A stretch of DNA of 64,000 nucleotides from Haladaptatus salinisoli (GCF_020614375.1 NZ_CP085331.1:1-64000); one strand, 5' to 3'; counted from the stretch's first letter, positions 42,981-51,307 are shown. Numbers and translations: made by a program. Notes: generated from the sequence alone by a model not told the origin.

Positions 42981-43361
42981 TCACGGAATTCCGATATGCC
43001 GATGCCGAAAGAACAGATAGAGGCATGCAACCGGGACATTAAGCAGCGGAATAACCATGAGATAATAGAGGATGGTCGGCTTCCAGGCAGAGTGATTCCG
43101 GACATACTGCCGGTCAGAATACACGGCAACCATCGAGAGAAGCGCAGCTGCGTAACTCACGAGGATGATTCCTCCACCAAGATAGGTAGACAGAAACGCA
43201 GAGACAGTAAGCGGGACAAATCTGGCGATACTCATCGTGAAGATTGTCACGACGAGCCAGAGAGCGAAGAGAACAGGAATTGCGAGTATCACGAGCCACC
43301 ACTTCCTTGACTGAGAAGTCGCATTATATGATGATTCTTCTTTAATTATGGCAGTACCCAT
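42981..43361 (-). CDS. Polytopic membrane protein
   Basis: A 126-residue protein with four helices (WWLVILAIPVLFALWLVVTI, FVPLTVSAFLSTYLGGGIIL, YAAALLSMVAVYS and TILYYLMVIPLLNVPVACLY) and an Arg/His-rich end. Start at MGTAIIKEESSYN is preferred to nine codons upstream. No family is assigned. Confidence 0.65.
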   Translation of the reverse strand: MGTAIIKEESSYNATSQSRKWWLVILAIPVLFALWLVVTIFTMSIARFVPLTVSAFLSTYLGGGIILVSYAAALLSMVAVYSDRQYVRNHSAWKPTILYYLMVIPLLNVPVACLYLFFRHRHIGIP

Positions 43362-43450
43362 CCTTATTATGATAAAATTTGAGAACATTATTCTATGCCT
43401 GGTGACTAATAATTCACAGCTTTCCTTGACTCACTATTGTCTTCGCTTTG

Positions 43451-43831
43451 TTAGTCTACTGGTTGGCGTACTCGTGGGCGGAACGCTGTGATATGGACGA
43501 TGACAAACGTAAAGAGGAGGACAATTACCCCGAGACCAAGCGTCGTGGCCATTGGATTCTTGACAGTAGTAAATCCCATGACAAAACGTGGAATGAGTGC
43601 TCCTGCAACAATCAACGTCACTAACCCACTCATTCCTGCTAGCGCCCTTGCATGCTTGGGGATGAATACGAGTGTTCCACCGACAATAAAGACGCTTCCA
43701 AGAGCGACTGCTAGTAACGGATCAAGAACGAGACGGAGCATGTAAGTGACAAGTGCTAACCCAGTAGCAGTTGCAATTACTGTATCAAATCCTATTTCAC
43801 GGGCGGTATTCTGCATGAATAATATATTCAT
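43451..43831 (-). CDS. Polytopic membrane protein
   Basis: A 126-residue protein with about four helices (TVIATATGLALVTYMLRLVL, LLAVALGSVFIVGGTLVFIP, GMSGLVTLIVAGALIPRFVM and TTLGLGVIVLLFTFVIVHIT). Typical of small haloarchaeal membrane proteins and of unknown role. Alternative start: Met at residue 6. It lies beside another membrane gene. Confidence 0.65.
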   Translation of the reverse strand: MNILFMQNTAREIGFDTVIATATGLALVTYMLRLVLDPLLAVALGSVFIVGGTLVFIPKHARALAGMSGLVTLIVAGALIPRFVMGFTTVKNPMATTLGLGVIVLLFTFVIVHITAFRPRVRQPVD

Positions 43832-43926
43832 TAGCCAGATAAATGCTTTCTGTAAAACGATTTCAGGATCGGTGACATTATAAGATGTCGAACAACTAAA
43901 GTAAATCCTCCCAAATGACTACGGTA

Positions 43927-44193
43927 TTACTCCGGCCGAATCCAGATCACGCGCCGTGCTTCAGGCTTCTTCTTTCGAATTTCCTCGTTCTCATGCAGCC
44001 GACTAAGAACGTTATAGGCCGACCGTCGGGACCATCCAAGCTCGTCCGCGATCTCGCTCGTCATGTAGGGTTCGAGCGGTTTCATGACCTCTAAGACGGC
44101 CTCTTCAGTGTGTTCTTGGACATACTCTCCACTCTCATTGCGCGGCCTCTCATCGTTCTCTGTCATACTCGCTCCTTCATTTCCACGTGACAT
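43927..44193 (-). CDS. Winged-helix regulator (cassette C)
   Basis: An 88-residue winged helix. An acidic N-terminal arm (MTENDERPRNESGEYVQEHT) precedes the HTH YMTSEIADELGWSRRSAYNV and the wing NEEIRKKKPEARRVIWI. It is only distantly related to the cassette A regulator, yet lies in the same position, divergent from a SWIM gene. Two inverted CTTATTCCTT operators lie between. The decayed copy E is its close relative. The start could be MSRGNE or nine codons later (MTENDE). Confidence 0.78.
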   Translation of the reverse strand: MSRGNEGASMTENDERPRNESGEYVQEHTEEAVLEVMKPLEPYMTSEIADELGWSRRSAYNVLSRLHENEEIRKKKPEARRVIWIRPE

Positions 44194-44206
44194 AATCTTA
44201 TTCCTT

Positions 44207-44252
44207 GCAGGGAAAACGGTGGTTTTATTACCTATGCCCTATAAGGAATAAG
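44207..44252. promoter_or_regulatory. Two inverted operators (cassette C)
   Basis: CTTATTCCTTGCAGGGAA at about 44206-44223 and, inverted, CCCTATAAGGAATAAGC at 44237-44253, so both read CTTATTCCTTrYAGGG in opposite directions. They flank a TATA-like TTTTATTA stretch, between the divergent regulator and SWIM genes. Sequence differs from the operators of cassette A, in keeping with the different regulator. Confidence 0.6.
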
Positions 44253-44254
44253 CA

Positions 44255-44322
44255 GGAAGAACGGTGTCCTCGAGCGTGTGTAGAAACGCGCCGGGTGCTG
44301 GAACACCCGGCACTGGTCTTCC
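44255..44322 (+). ncRNA. Structured RNA leader of SWIM gene, copy C
   Basis: Same three-stem fold as at 32846-32913. Outer stem GGAAGAACGGTG (44255-44266) pairs with CACTGGTCTTCC (44311-44322) with one mismatch and one G-U pair. Inner hairpin GCGT...ACGC. Strong hairpin GCCGGGTG/CACCCGGC (44290-44297, 44304-44311) with loop CTGGAA instead of TACCAG. The SWIM ATG follows 20 nt later. DNA just upstream has diverged completely, so this leader is conserved for its own sake. Confidence 0.6.
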
Positions 44323-44342
44323 GAAACCTACGTTGAAAGACC

Positions 44343-44765
44343 ATGAGTACGAAATCACCTAGCGAACTTGAAGCTGACGAGACGGCACAGAAACGCGCGC
44401 AATGGGAACAGTTCAGTTTCCGCGTTGAGGCCCCCGGTATGGTCGACGTGACCAACGAGAGCCACGATACCCCCGCTGACCACCAATACGTCGTGACGCT
44501 GGACGACGTGACGGGCGAGGCAATGGCCTGCACGTGCCCGCACCACGTTCACCGGAGCGCGTTCTGCAAGCACATGACTGCTGTTGAAACCGCGACTGAC
44601 GACGGGACGCTCGACGTCTTCCTATCGGAGGACGACGAAGAGGACGAGGAGACCGATGAGACGGACGAAGACGACGCTGCACCGGCAGAGTGCGACTGTG
44701 ACGGTCTGAATGGCTTCCCGTGCTGGCCGTGCGTCCGCGCGCGTCGTAAGGAACTGCCGAACTAA
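44343..44765 (+). CDS. SWIM zinc-finger protein (cassette C)
   Basis: A 140-residue protein with the SWIM motif CTCPHHVHRSAFCKH (CxCx9CxH) near residues 63-77 and a C-terminal cluster CDCDGLNGFPCWPC after an acidic linker slightly longer than in copy A. The SprT-like gene follows 24 bp later, so they are probably co-transcribed. SWIM domains bind DNA or proteins; here a role in targeting the protease is conceivable. Confidence 0.85.
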   Translation: MSTKSPSELEADETAQKRAQWEQFSFRVEAPGMVDVTNESHDTPADHQYVVTLDDVTGEAMACTCPHHVHRSAFCKHMTAVETATDDGTLDVFLSEDDEEDEETDETDEDDAAPAECDCDGLNGFPCWPCVRARRKELPN

Positions 44766-44789
44766 TCATCTGTCACACCATCTAATTTT

Positions 44790-45368
44790 ATGGTACGACA
44801 ATCGAAACTATTGGATATGGTCGCCCAGCGAACGCTGACCGAGTTCGCGGCTAGTTCGACCGAACGCGCGGACGACACACCGACGACTGAACGGGACCTG
44901 CTTGACCGAGCGCAAGCACACACGGCGGACGTCGCCGCTGCGCATTTCCCTGACCTGCCGATTGATGCGATTGCGTGGGAAGTGTCCCACCGACGACAGC
45001 GGTCAGCAGGGGCGACGACATATGACCCTGCGAACGGCGAGATAACGATCTCGCTCGCATGGGATGCATTCGAGCAACACGGCTGGGAGCAATTCAGTTC
45101 GACCGTGCGCCATGAACTGATTCACGCATGGCAGTATCACGAGTTCGAGGAAGCGGACCACGGCGAGACGTTCGCCCGCTGGACCGACGCCCTCGACACA
45201 ACCCAGCACTGCGAGCGGTTCACATCGCCGAACTGGTGGGTGATTTGCGAAGATTGCGGTGGACGACTCGCACGCTATCAGCGCTCGAAGGTCGTGAAAC
45301 ACCCTGAGAAGTACAGCTGTGGCGACTGTGGCGGGGCGCTGCGGGTCGAGGAGGCTGCCGGACAATGA
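44790..45368 (+). CDS. SprT-like zinc metalloprotease
   Basis: A 192-residue SprT/Spartan-type protein. The catalytic HELIH is at 108-112 and a third ligand candidate His at 124 (EADHGETFARW). Two cysteine pairs form a C-terminal zinc ribbon (CEDCGG and CGDCGG). An N-terminal QRTLTEF (13-19) resembles a PCNA-interacting peptide. Eukaryotic SPRTN cleaves DNA-protein crosslinks at forks; a comparable role is plausible. The stop overlaps the next start by 4 nt. An alternative start is Met at 10. Confidence 0.85.
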   Translation: MVRQSKLLDMVAQRTLTEFAASSTERADDTPTTERDLLDRAQAHTADVAAAHFPDLPIDAIAWEVSHRRQRSAGATTYDPANGEITISLAWDAFEQHGWEQFSSTVRHELIHAWQYHEFEEADHGETFARWTDALDTTQHCERFTSPNWWVICEDCGGRLARYQRSKVVKHPEKYSCGDCGGALRVEEAAGQ

Positions 45369-45556
45369 GGACAGAGTATCGTTGTCCCCGCCGTCTGCGA
45401 GTTGTTGGGTCTCTAACGGTAGCTGGCCCGTCGCGGGTCTCTCTGGGTCCGTGCGAGCATCAGGTCGCCACTCCCGACGAAATGCTTGAGATGGGCGATC
45501 TGCACCCACCACGGCCTGATGTGTGGGTGACTGACTTCCTCGCTGACTCTCACTGA
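45365..45556 (+). CDS. Small hypothetical protein of the SprT cassette
   Basis: A 63-residue protein (MRTEYRCPRRLRVVGSLTVA, then GPCEHQVATPDEMLEMGDLH, then VWVTDFLADSH). It overlaps the SprT-like gene by 4 nt. A decayed relative in the same position follows the SprT remnant at 47279, with conserved HQVATPDEM/HKIGHMAEL and DFLADS/QFIADS patterns. Role unknown; probably part of the cassette. Confidence 0.65.
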   Translation: MRTEYRCPRRLRVVGSLTVAGPSRVSLGPCEHQVATPDEMLEMGDLHPPRPDVWVTDFLADSH

Positions 45557-45628
45557 CTCCTGCTGACGCTTTCGGCTCTCCATCACACTTTCATTCATTC
45601 GTTTCTGGTTGGGACAGGCGCTACCACA

Positions 45629-45649
45629 GGTTAGTATAGTATACTATCC
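45629..45649. promoter_or_regulatory. Palindromic operator-like site after cassette C
   Basis: GTTAGTATAGTATACTATCC is near-identical to the palindrome at 2857. It lies about 75 bp after the small protein stop. The corresponding site after cassette D (47588-47605) sits at the same distance, so it belongs to the cassette's right end. Confidence 0.55.
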
Positions 45650-45880
45650 CACACGGTTCTGCTGAAGCTCTCAGAGCGTGACAGGATTGACGCGCTGAAT
45701 AGAGAGGGGGTATTCAGCATGATCGCGCCTTTCTATTTAGTAAACTAATCTCCATCTGTCGAATACTGGCGCTGAAAACAGAGTATCTATCCAGGAACGG
45801 GCTGTTCTGTTGAGAGAGCATCTCGTCTCTCGTTGGGGACTGATATGGGGCTTTATTAGTTTGCCAGTGAAACCATTGGT

Positions 45881-46354
45881 ATGACGCTTGATGTAGAGGT
45901 TCCGGAATCACCGGATCTCTCGAACCGAGGGATGCCGCGCGAGTTTGAGTGGCAGGAAGAGACGCTGGGATCAGAGGACTTCTACCGCGAGGACATCGAA
46001 GATCTACTTCAGGAGGGTGCGTGGAAGGAGGGGTTCAACGAGTGGACCGAGTACACGAACCTCGATGAAGAGCAGGTCCAAATCGTCAGCGACCTCGGCC
46101 TGTTCCAGGCATTCGACTTCTACTGGGACCCAACCGAAGACCGTCTTCGCTTCTATGCCCCGACGATTCCGGACGACTGGCGGGAGCGAGAGGCGACCGA
46201 ATCGCTCGATTCGAGTGCGGTTTCGATGATCGATGCCGCGTTAGATGATCTCGGCCGGGCTGTGCAGGAGGTACTGGAGGACTACCTCGAACGGAACGAC
46301 GAAGCGTCCGATTATGGTTGGGGTGAGGAGACGTACGGCAAACGCGAAGAGTGA
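45881..46354 (+). CDS. Conserved haloarchaeal hypothetical protein
   Basis: A 157-residue strongly acidic protein: MTLDVEVPESPDLSNRGMPR then EFEWQEETLGSEDFYRED, RLRFYAPTIPDDWRERE, and helices ending EDYLERNDEASDYGWGE. No domain I can name. No signal or membrane segment. The composition is typical of haloarchaeal cytosolic proteins. Monocistronic. Confidence 0.65.
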   Translation: MTLDVEVPESPDLSNRGMPREFEWQEETLGSEDFYREDIEDLLQEGAWKEGFNEWTEYTNLDEEQVQIVSDLGLFQAFDFYWDPTEDRLRFYAPTIPDDWREREATESLDSSAVSMIDAALDDLGRAVQEVLEDYLERNDEASDYGWGEETYGKREE

Positions 46355-46874
46355 TCCCAGTGTGGTTTCTCGCTGCCGCGAACCATAGATACCAATAGAA
46401 GCCACGTTTGACGCGTATGGTCGCACGAACGAAGTCCATTTCGGGAGTCGGCACAGCTGGCGAAGAAAAACGAAAGTTTCCCTCTCTACTGAGTGGCATT
46501 TGAGTCATCTATATCTACTACTTCGTCCCCTCACAGGAGGACAATTGCTCGGTAACCGATACACGCTCTGTACTCAGTCCAACCGCTAGAACCGATCACC
46601 TCTTGAGAGTTTCAACACGGCCTTGTTAGCAGATTATACTAATGTAACCGCACTAGAGATATTCTGCCATGGAATAGATGTTCGTTTAACTATATAGCAC
46701 CAGGACATAATCGCTGTCCCTGCGATTATTACAATTGTTATATGAAAACAACCAAATGGAAATATTACGATATTAAATTTACATCTAAGCGAGATTGCTG
46801 ATAGTTTTGAATATAGTTAAGCCATAATAGCTTTAAGAATGTAAAATAAACCAGGGCACCAGGAAGAGGAAAGG
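46355..46874. other. AT-rich intergenic stretch
   Basis: No gene recognised. It contains TTAGCAGATTATACTAA at 46626-46642, a weaker relative of the palindrome at 2857, and a long AT-rich run (46680-46850) before the membrane gene at 46875. Confidence 0.5.
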
Positions 46875-47237
46875 ATGACATCGAAACACCACGACTCGAT
46901 GAATCCTCTTCCACTTGGATTGAAGCTTATCGGAGTATGGTCGCTAATTACTGGGATTAGCGCCTTAGTTGGTCTATTTGCAGTGTTATTTAGTGATGTT
47001 AATCTTCCAGTTCTTAGTAGCTGGCTAGAGATTGCCGTTGAATTGCCGGCGATTCCGTTACATCTCGCTGCTGGATACGGCCTTCTAGCACGGAAAGAAT
47101 GGGGTTGGTTAATTGCAGTTATTGCATTTGCATATTCTTTCCTTCTTGGAATTTTACTCCTGCTCAGCTCCATTAGTGGCATTATTGGAGTCGCCCTCAA
47201 TGCCGTGATCCTTTGGCACCTGTACAAATATATATGA
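46875..47237 (+). CDS. Polytopic membrane protein
   Basis: A 120-residue protein with three or four helices (LGLKLIGVWSLITGISALVG, LPAIPLHLAAGYGLLARKEW, WLIAVIAFAYSFLLGILLLL and GIIGVALNAVILWHLY). The pattern with a middle GYGLLARKEWGW loop is frequent in small prokaryotic membrane proteins. It sits between two remnants of the cassette. Start uncertain by a few codons. Confidence 0.65.
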   Translation: MTSKHHDSMNPLPLGLKLIGVWSLITGISALVGLFAVLFSDVNLPVLSSWLEIAVELPAIPLHLAAGYGLLARKEWGWLIAVIAFAYSFLLGILLLLSSISGIIGVALNAVILWHLYKYI

Positions 47238-47278
47238 AATTGTTCTGATTTAGTTAAATATGTCTATAATAGTACAAT

Positions 47279-47516
47279 TGTGGCGACTGCGACGGGCCGC
47301 TACACGTCGCGGAGGCGGCCGACGAATGACGGGCGAACGCTGCCGACGTGCGGCCGTGGGGTGATGGTGACGGCGATCGATGGCCCAACGGCGATCACGA
47401 TCTCGCTATGCAGTCACAAGATCGGTCACATGGCGGAATTGATCGATGCGGACAACCTCAACCCGCTCTCACCCGGCGAGTGGCTCACGCAATTCATTGC
47501 CGATTCTGACAACTAA
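47279..47516 (+). pseudogene. SprT 3' end and small-protein remnant (cassette D)
   Basis: CGDCDGPLHVAEAADE and stop (47279-47329) match the C-terminus of the SprT-like protein. The overlapping ATGA at 47326 begins a frame that breaks after 12 codons; the rest continues in another frame as ITISLCSHKIGHMAELIDAD then NLNPLSPGEWLTQFIADSDN. It is homologous to the gene at 45365. Thus a second cassette C-like copy lost its 5' part and picked up a frameshift. Confidence 0.65.
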
Positions 47517-47587
47517 CACCCCCTGACGCTTCGGTCCTCCCCATTCTCTCATCCGTTCGTTTCCGAACGGCACGGGTGCTAACGCTA

Positions 47588-47605
47588 GCTAGTAGATTAT
47601 ACTAA
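47588..47605. promoter_or_regulatory. Imperfect palindrome after cassette D
   Basis: TAGTAGATTATACTAAC, a degenerate version of the palindrome at 45629, in the same place relative to the small-protein stop. Probably decayed. Confidence 0.4.
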
Positions 47606-47624
47606 CAATAGCGTATTCACTATT

Positions 47625-47858
47625 GCACTGGCTGGCGACTGTTTACAGCGATCCGGAGCCAACCGTCTGTATCTGCTCCGTGAAACGCTTCTGTTCGATA
47701 CGCTTCATAGCGAGCTTGCGATCGTTCTAGAGGAGACACGGGACGACGAGATTGACGCTGATCGCCTTGCAACGCGACTGCTCGACAATGACGGGGACAG
47801 ATGGCTGCTGATCGGCCTCACTGAGGGTGTAACGGGGGTCTCACCTCCAATCGGCTGA
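47625..47858 (+). pseudogene. Coding remnant without start
   Basis: An open frame reads ALAGDCLQRSGANRLYLLRE, then TLLFDTLHSELAIVLEETRD and DRLATRLLDNDGDRWLLIGL, ending at 47858. It has haloarchaeal composition but no start codon and no clear family. Probably the internal part of a lost gene. Confidence 0.35.
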
Positions 47859-48153
47859 TGAAGTTGATCATCCGAACACCGATTGAGCGTGATCGTCTAG
47901 ATTAGAATGGACGTCGACAGATCGACCGTCGGCGAACGGAAGGGCAGGTGCTCGAATCAGTACAACACTTGGACGGGCGTATTTTGACTGGGTGCACCCG
48001 CCCTATCGGTGGGTATTCGATCGGAGAATTTGAGTAGTGAGTAATGTCGTCTCACGGCTACCGCTGACGGCCTAACCGCTTGTCACTCATCTACTAAGAG
48101 TTGCTGGGTTTAGAATTATACCGCCGTTTTTCATATTTCTATTTTCGTCGCTT

Positions 48154-48369
48154 TTAGATAGTTAGTCCCAAGACTGCGATAGCTACACCAAGTAGAATCA
48201 GAAAAATCCCAAGTCTCTTGTAGGCGAGCTCGCCGCTTTCTGTAAGGCCATCCTCTGATGGTCCAAATGGCAACAATCGGAATCGAAACATCGACTGTGG
48301 CCACAATAGATATGCTGCGCCGAGAGTCCACCAAATCATACTAATAAATAGAACTTCACGCCAGTTCAT
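48154..48369 (-). CDS. Small membrane protein (DUF6199-like)
   Basis: A 71-residue protein: MNWREVLFISMIWWTLGAAY, then LLPFGPSEDGLTESGELAYK, then a helix (RLGIFLILLGVAIAVLGL). The layout of a helix, a short Pro-rich loop and a second helix is like DUF6199-type proteins. Role unknown. Confidence 0.55.
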   Translation of the reverse strand: MNWREVLFISMIWWTLGAAYLLWPQSMFRFRLLPFGPSEDGLTESGELAYKRLGIFLILLGVAIAVLGLTI

Positions 48370-48450
48370 CTATCATACTGATGTCGACGAAGAATAAATG
48401 TTCTTCTTTTCTATTGTAGAGAACACACTTATACAACTGAACATCAAAAT

Positions 48451-48699
48451 ATGATTTGCAGAAAAAATCCGAAGTCAAGATCCCCATTGATGCTCAAGAA
48501 AATCAAATTCGGACTCACCGTACTTGTCTTCCTCACAGTCATAACGATGCCACTCGGTCAATTGGATTCTTTCTTTGAGCTTTCATTGTTCGCTCGCACG
48601 ATTCTCTTGCTTGCGATCGTTTTTGTGTCGCTTGCAGGTGGCTATTTCGTTGTTTACCACGGCGGTGGCAAGCGAATTGTTCAGTCACTCCGACTCTGA
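48451..48699 (+). CDS. Small membrane protein
   Basis: An 82-residue protein with a basic start and two helices (IKFGLTVLVFLTVITMPLG and LFARTILLLAIVFVSLAGGY). It may start at an internal Met (residue 14, MLKKIKF). No known relatives. Confidence 0.5.
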   Translation: MICRKNPKSRSPLMLKKIKFGLTVLVFLTVITMPLGQLDSFFELSLFARTILLLAIVFVSLAGGYFVVYHGGGKRIVQSLRL

Positions 48700-49513
48700 G
48701 AACACAATTCGTTGAATCACTCCGTCTACAGTAGGCAACCAGCTACCTATTGTAGATGTCAACAAGTAGACTACGACCGTGGCCGCAATCTATCGAGGAT
48801 CATGAGTCACTCAATGAGTGCAAGCACAGCGATAACCCCACCAGTAAGTACAACAAGGAATCCAATCATTCTTGCGACACAATACTCCATTCTGCTGGTT
48901 TAACCTCGGATCATTGTCGCGTACTCCCAATTGCATCAATTTGTTCGCCGAAGCGTGTGATCACGTAGGCAAACCGAATGCCGAGAAGTCCGATGATAAT
49001 CACCACTCCTCCTGCCAGGTGCCCACTAATCTCTGCTATAGCTCGTCACTAGCATATTAGACTCATAGTACTGTCCGTACTAATATCAGACTTTCTAATC
49101 AACAAAATAAGGTTCGTCTGATTCTGAGGTGGGAACCAACCACAATAAGAATAGAGGCGATTACATCCCAAGCTCACCAATATATGAAAAAATGATTCCC
49201 TTTCAGATTCCAGGTGGTCCCGTCCTATAGTTCGCCGTCATTATGCGTATCATCTATGCTCTCCCTCTGTTCGGTGTGCTTGGTAGGTTCAAGTACTTCT
49301 TCCCTTGATTCCGATCAGGCGACAGCGTTGACAAACGACTCAACCGCATGGAACGAAAAATTGGGTGACTCGAAGCATAGGTTGAATACCTCCAAGATGA
49401 ATGCAATGAGCTGAGCGAATACCAAAGAAAATGCCGACAGTGTTGACAATGAATCTAAGAAGTGAGAAGAGTCATTGAGGGGTTGTACACGAAGTATTTA
49501 CCCTGGCAGTGCG
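48700..49513. other. Intergenic DNA with degraded coding relics
   Basis: No complete gene seen. One frame near 49241 reads MRIIYALPLFGVLGRFKYFF, then stops, then VDKRLNRMERKIG, stops again, then VEYLQDECNELSEYQ. This looks like a membrane/coiled-coil protein with several nonsense codons. The rest is AT-rich without signal. Confidence 0.4.
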
Positions 49514-49525
49514 ATGCTACAATTC

Positions 49526-49744
49526 ATGACTCCCGATACCGACGGTTCCCCCGGTTGTCCGAAATGTGGCCACACAGAAGCTACCACGGATTCTCTGTCA
49601 ACCACCGGAGGCGGGTTAAGCAAGATGTTCGATATCCAGACTAAGAGCTTCACCGTCGTCTCCTGCGACAATTGCGGCTACTCTGAACTCTACAAGAACG
49701 TTCGCAATCGCGGAAGCGACGTCGTTGATGTGTTCTTCGGTTGA
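49526..49744 (+). CDS. Zinc-ribbon nucleic-acid-binding-type protein
   Basis: A 72-residue protein with CPKCGHTEATTDSLSTTGGG and then FTVVSCDNCGYSELYKNV. The two CxxC pairs form a zinc ribbon typical of the small COG3478-like family. Start at MTPDTDG is preferred, with MLQF four codons earlier also possible. Role unknown. Confidence 0.75.
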   Translation: MTPDTDGSPGCPKCGHTEATTDSLSTTGGGLSKMFDIQTKSFTVVSCDNCGYSELYKNVRNRGSDVVDVFFG

Positions 49745-50084
49745 TCTCCCAGTACCTGTGGTATCCTGATTGAGATCACCGACTTGAAGATATATATTCA
49801 GATTCTATAGGCGGTCACCCATCGACTGCTCGGTGAGTCTGCACCGTCCGGATTTTTGAGACGCTATCGAAACAAGATCATTTGAACCAGTCTAATTTAT
49901 GCCATTTTACCCTATTTCGAGATGCTTGATCGGTTCTATAATCGAAGTAGAACGTGTGACGGCAGCGAGGTCGATTTCCCAAAATCGGTGATTTTGAGTA
50001 ATTTACTGCCGGCTGAGAGTATAAGCGGCAGTAGATCATCCCTGGTACTCCCTTTTCGATCTATGCGCAGTTCGTGGTGCGAGT

Positions 50085-50480
50085 TTACTGGGGATCTTCA
50101 GAGTACTGGTGGATGTCGAAAGCAGCGGGACGCTCTGAATTTACACCATGAAGTAGTGGTTCGAAATCACCGACTTCCTCTGGATCTTCTAATACTTCCT
50201 CCATCATTGCGTCTTCAATGTCGTGTAATGGATGTGTTGAAGCGCGCCGTGCCTCGATGAGTTGCTCCATTGAGCCGGCTTCAAGATACCAGACGAAGTA
50301 ATCTCCATCCTGCGCGTGTTCGATGAACAACGAAATGGTATGGAGGCTCTCGTCCGCCCAAATGTTACGAACTCCTTGGGTATCTGCCTCGGCTTCTTCA
50401 TTCATTTCTTGTATCCACTCCCGAAGCCGATCTGTTTTGCCAGGGCGAATCTTTTGCTTCCGAATGAAGATTTCTGTCAT
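50085..50480 (-). CDS. DUF6176-like hypothetical protein
   Basis: A 131-residue soluble protein: MTEIFIRKQKIRPGKTDRLR, then EWIQEMNEEAEADTQGVRNI, then ISLFIEHAQDGDYFVWYLEA and HPLHDIEDAMMEEVLED. It resembles an antibiotic-biosynthesis-monooxygenase-like dimeric fold used by DUF6176 proteins. The enzyme role is not established. Start at MTEIF is preferred to 14 codons upstream. Confidence 0.65.
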   Translation of the reverse strand: MTEIFIRKQKIRPGKTDRLREWIQEMNEEAEADTQGVRNIWADESLHTISLFIEHAQDGDYFVWYLEAGSMEQLIEARRASTHPLHDIEDAMMEEVLEDPEEVGDFEPLLHGVNSERPAAFDIHQYSEDPQ

Positions 50481-50606
50481 TAGATAAATTGTTGACTCTG
50501 TATAATGATAGTCTTTATGCAATGTTAGATATACGCTCTGTACTTAGCACGATCGAGCAAGAGTCCCGAGTTCGTGATGTATATTTTTCACTCTCCGTGA
50601 ATACCG

Positions 50607-51188
50607 ATGCATATGAAGAAAGTAGCTGTCAATGACCGAGAGCCCGTTGTTCTTGAAGAGAACCTCCAGCGTCGTGGACTATCTGAACCCCTGGAGACAT
50701 CCAATCTCGCACTCAATCACTACCGTATTGGCCCCGGTGAAGGCTTCCCCGGCGGGATTCATACGCATATGGATCAAGAAGAGGTGTTCATCGTCATTGA
50801 GGGAGAAGCAGTCTTCGAAACACTAGACGGCAAGGTCACTATCAGTGAAGGTGAAGCAATTAGATTTGCGCCTGGCGAGTTTCAGTCCGGCAAGAATGAA
50901 TCAAATACCGGCCTCGTAGTGTTAGCAATCGGTGCTCCTCGGAATAGCGAAGATATGCGGATCCCTGTTGAGTGTCCCGAGTGCAACCATGACAACGTAC
51001 GGTTGGACTTCAACGACGAAGATGGTCTCCGATTTGTTTGTCCACGCTGTGGTACCAAGCAGACCCCACAGAACTGTCCTGAGTGTGGCGACGACGACTT
51101 GCGCATAACTCTTGGCGACCAAACCCAAACCATAGTCGTCTGCCAGGGCTGCGGGACGGAATTCGAGACTCCTCCACTGCGAGAGTGA
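50607..51188 (+). CDS. Cupin domain fused to zinc ribbons
   Basis: A 193-residue protein. The cupin barrel is at about 25-110, with GGIHTHMDQEEVFIVIEGEA (metal-binding His/His/Glu) and ISEGEAIRFAPGEFQSG. Two zinc ribbons follow: CPECNHDNVRLDF...CPRCG and CPECGDDDLRI...CQGCG. Cupins bind small molecules or metals; the ribbons suggest a nucleic-acid or protein contact. The fusion might be a ligand-sensing regulator. Start could be Met1 or Met3. Confidence 0.8.
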   Translation: MHMKKVAVNDREPVVLEENLQRRGLSEPLETSNLALNHYRIGPGEGFPGGIHTHMDQEEVFIVIEGEAVFETLDGKVTISEGEAIRFAPGEFQSGKNESNTGLVVLAIGAPRNSEDMRIPVECPECNHDNVRLDFNDEDGLRFVCPRCGTKQTPQNCPECGDDDLRITLGDQTQTIVVCQGCGTEFETPPLRE

Positions 51189-51307
51189 GAGTCGAGCCTC
51201 CCAGTTTGTCTAGCGTTTTCTTCCGTTATGAGCGGAAGGAGAACACCCTTGGGAGTGCCGTCTCGATCCGTGCGCAGTTCGTGGTGCGCATCCACAGCAC
51301 TACTGGG

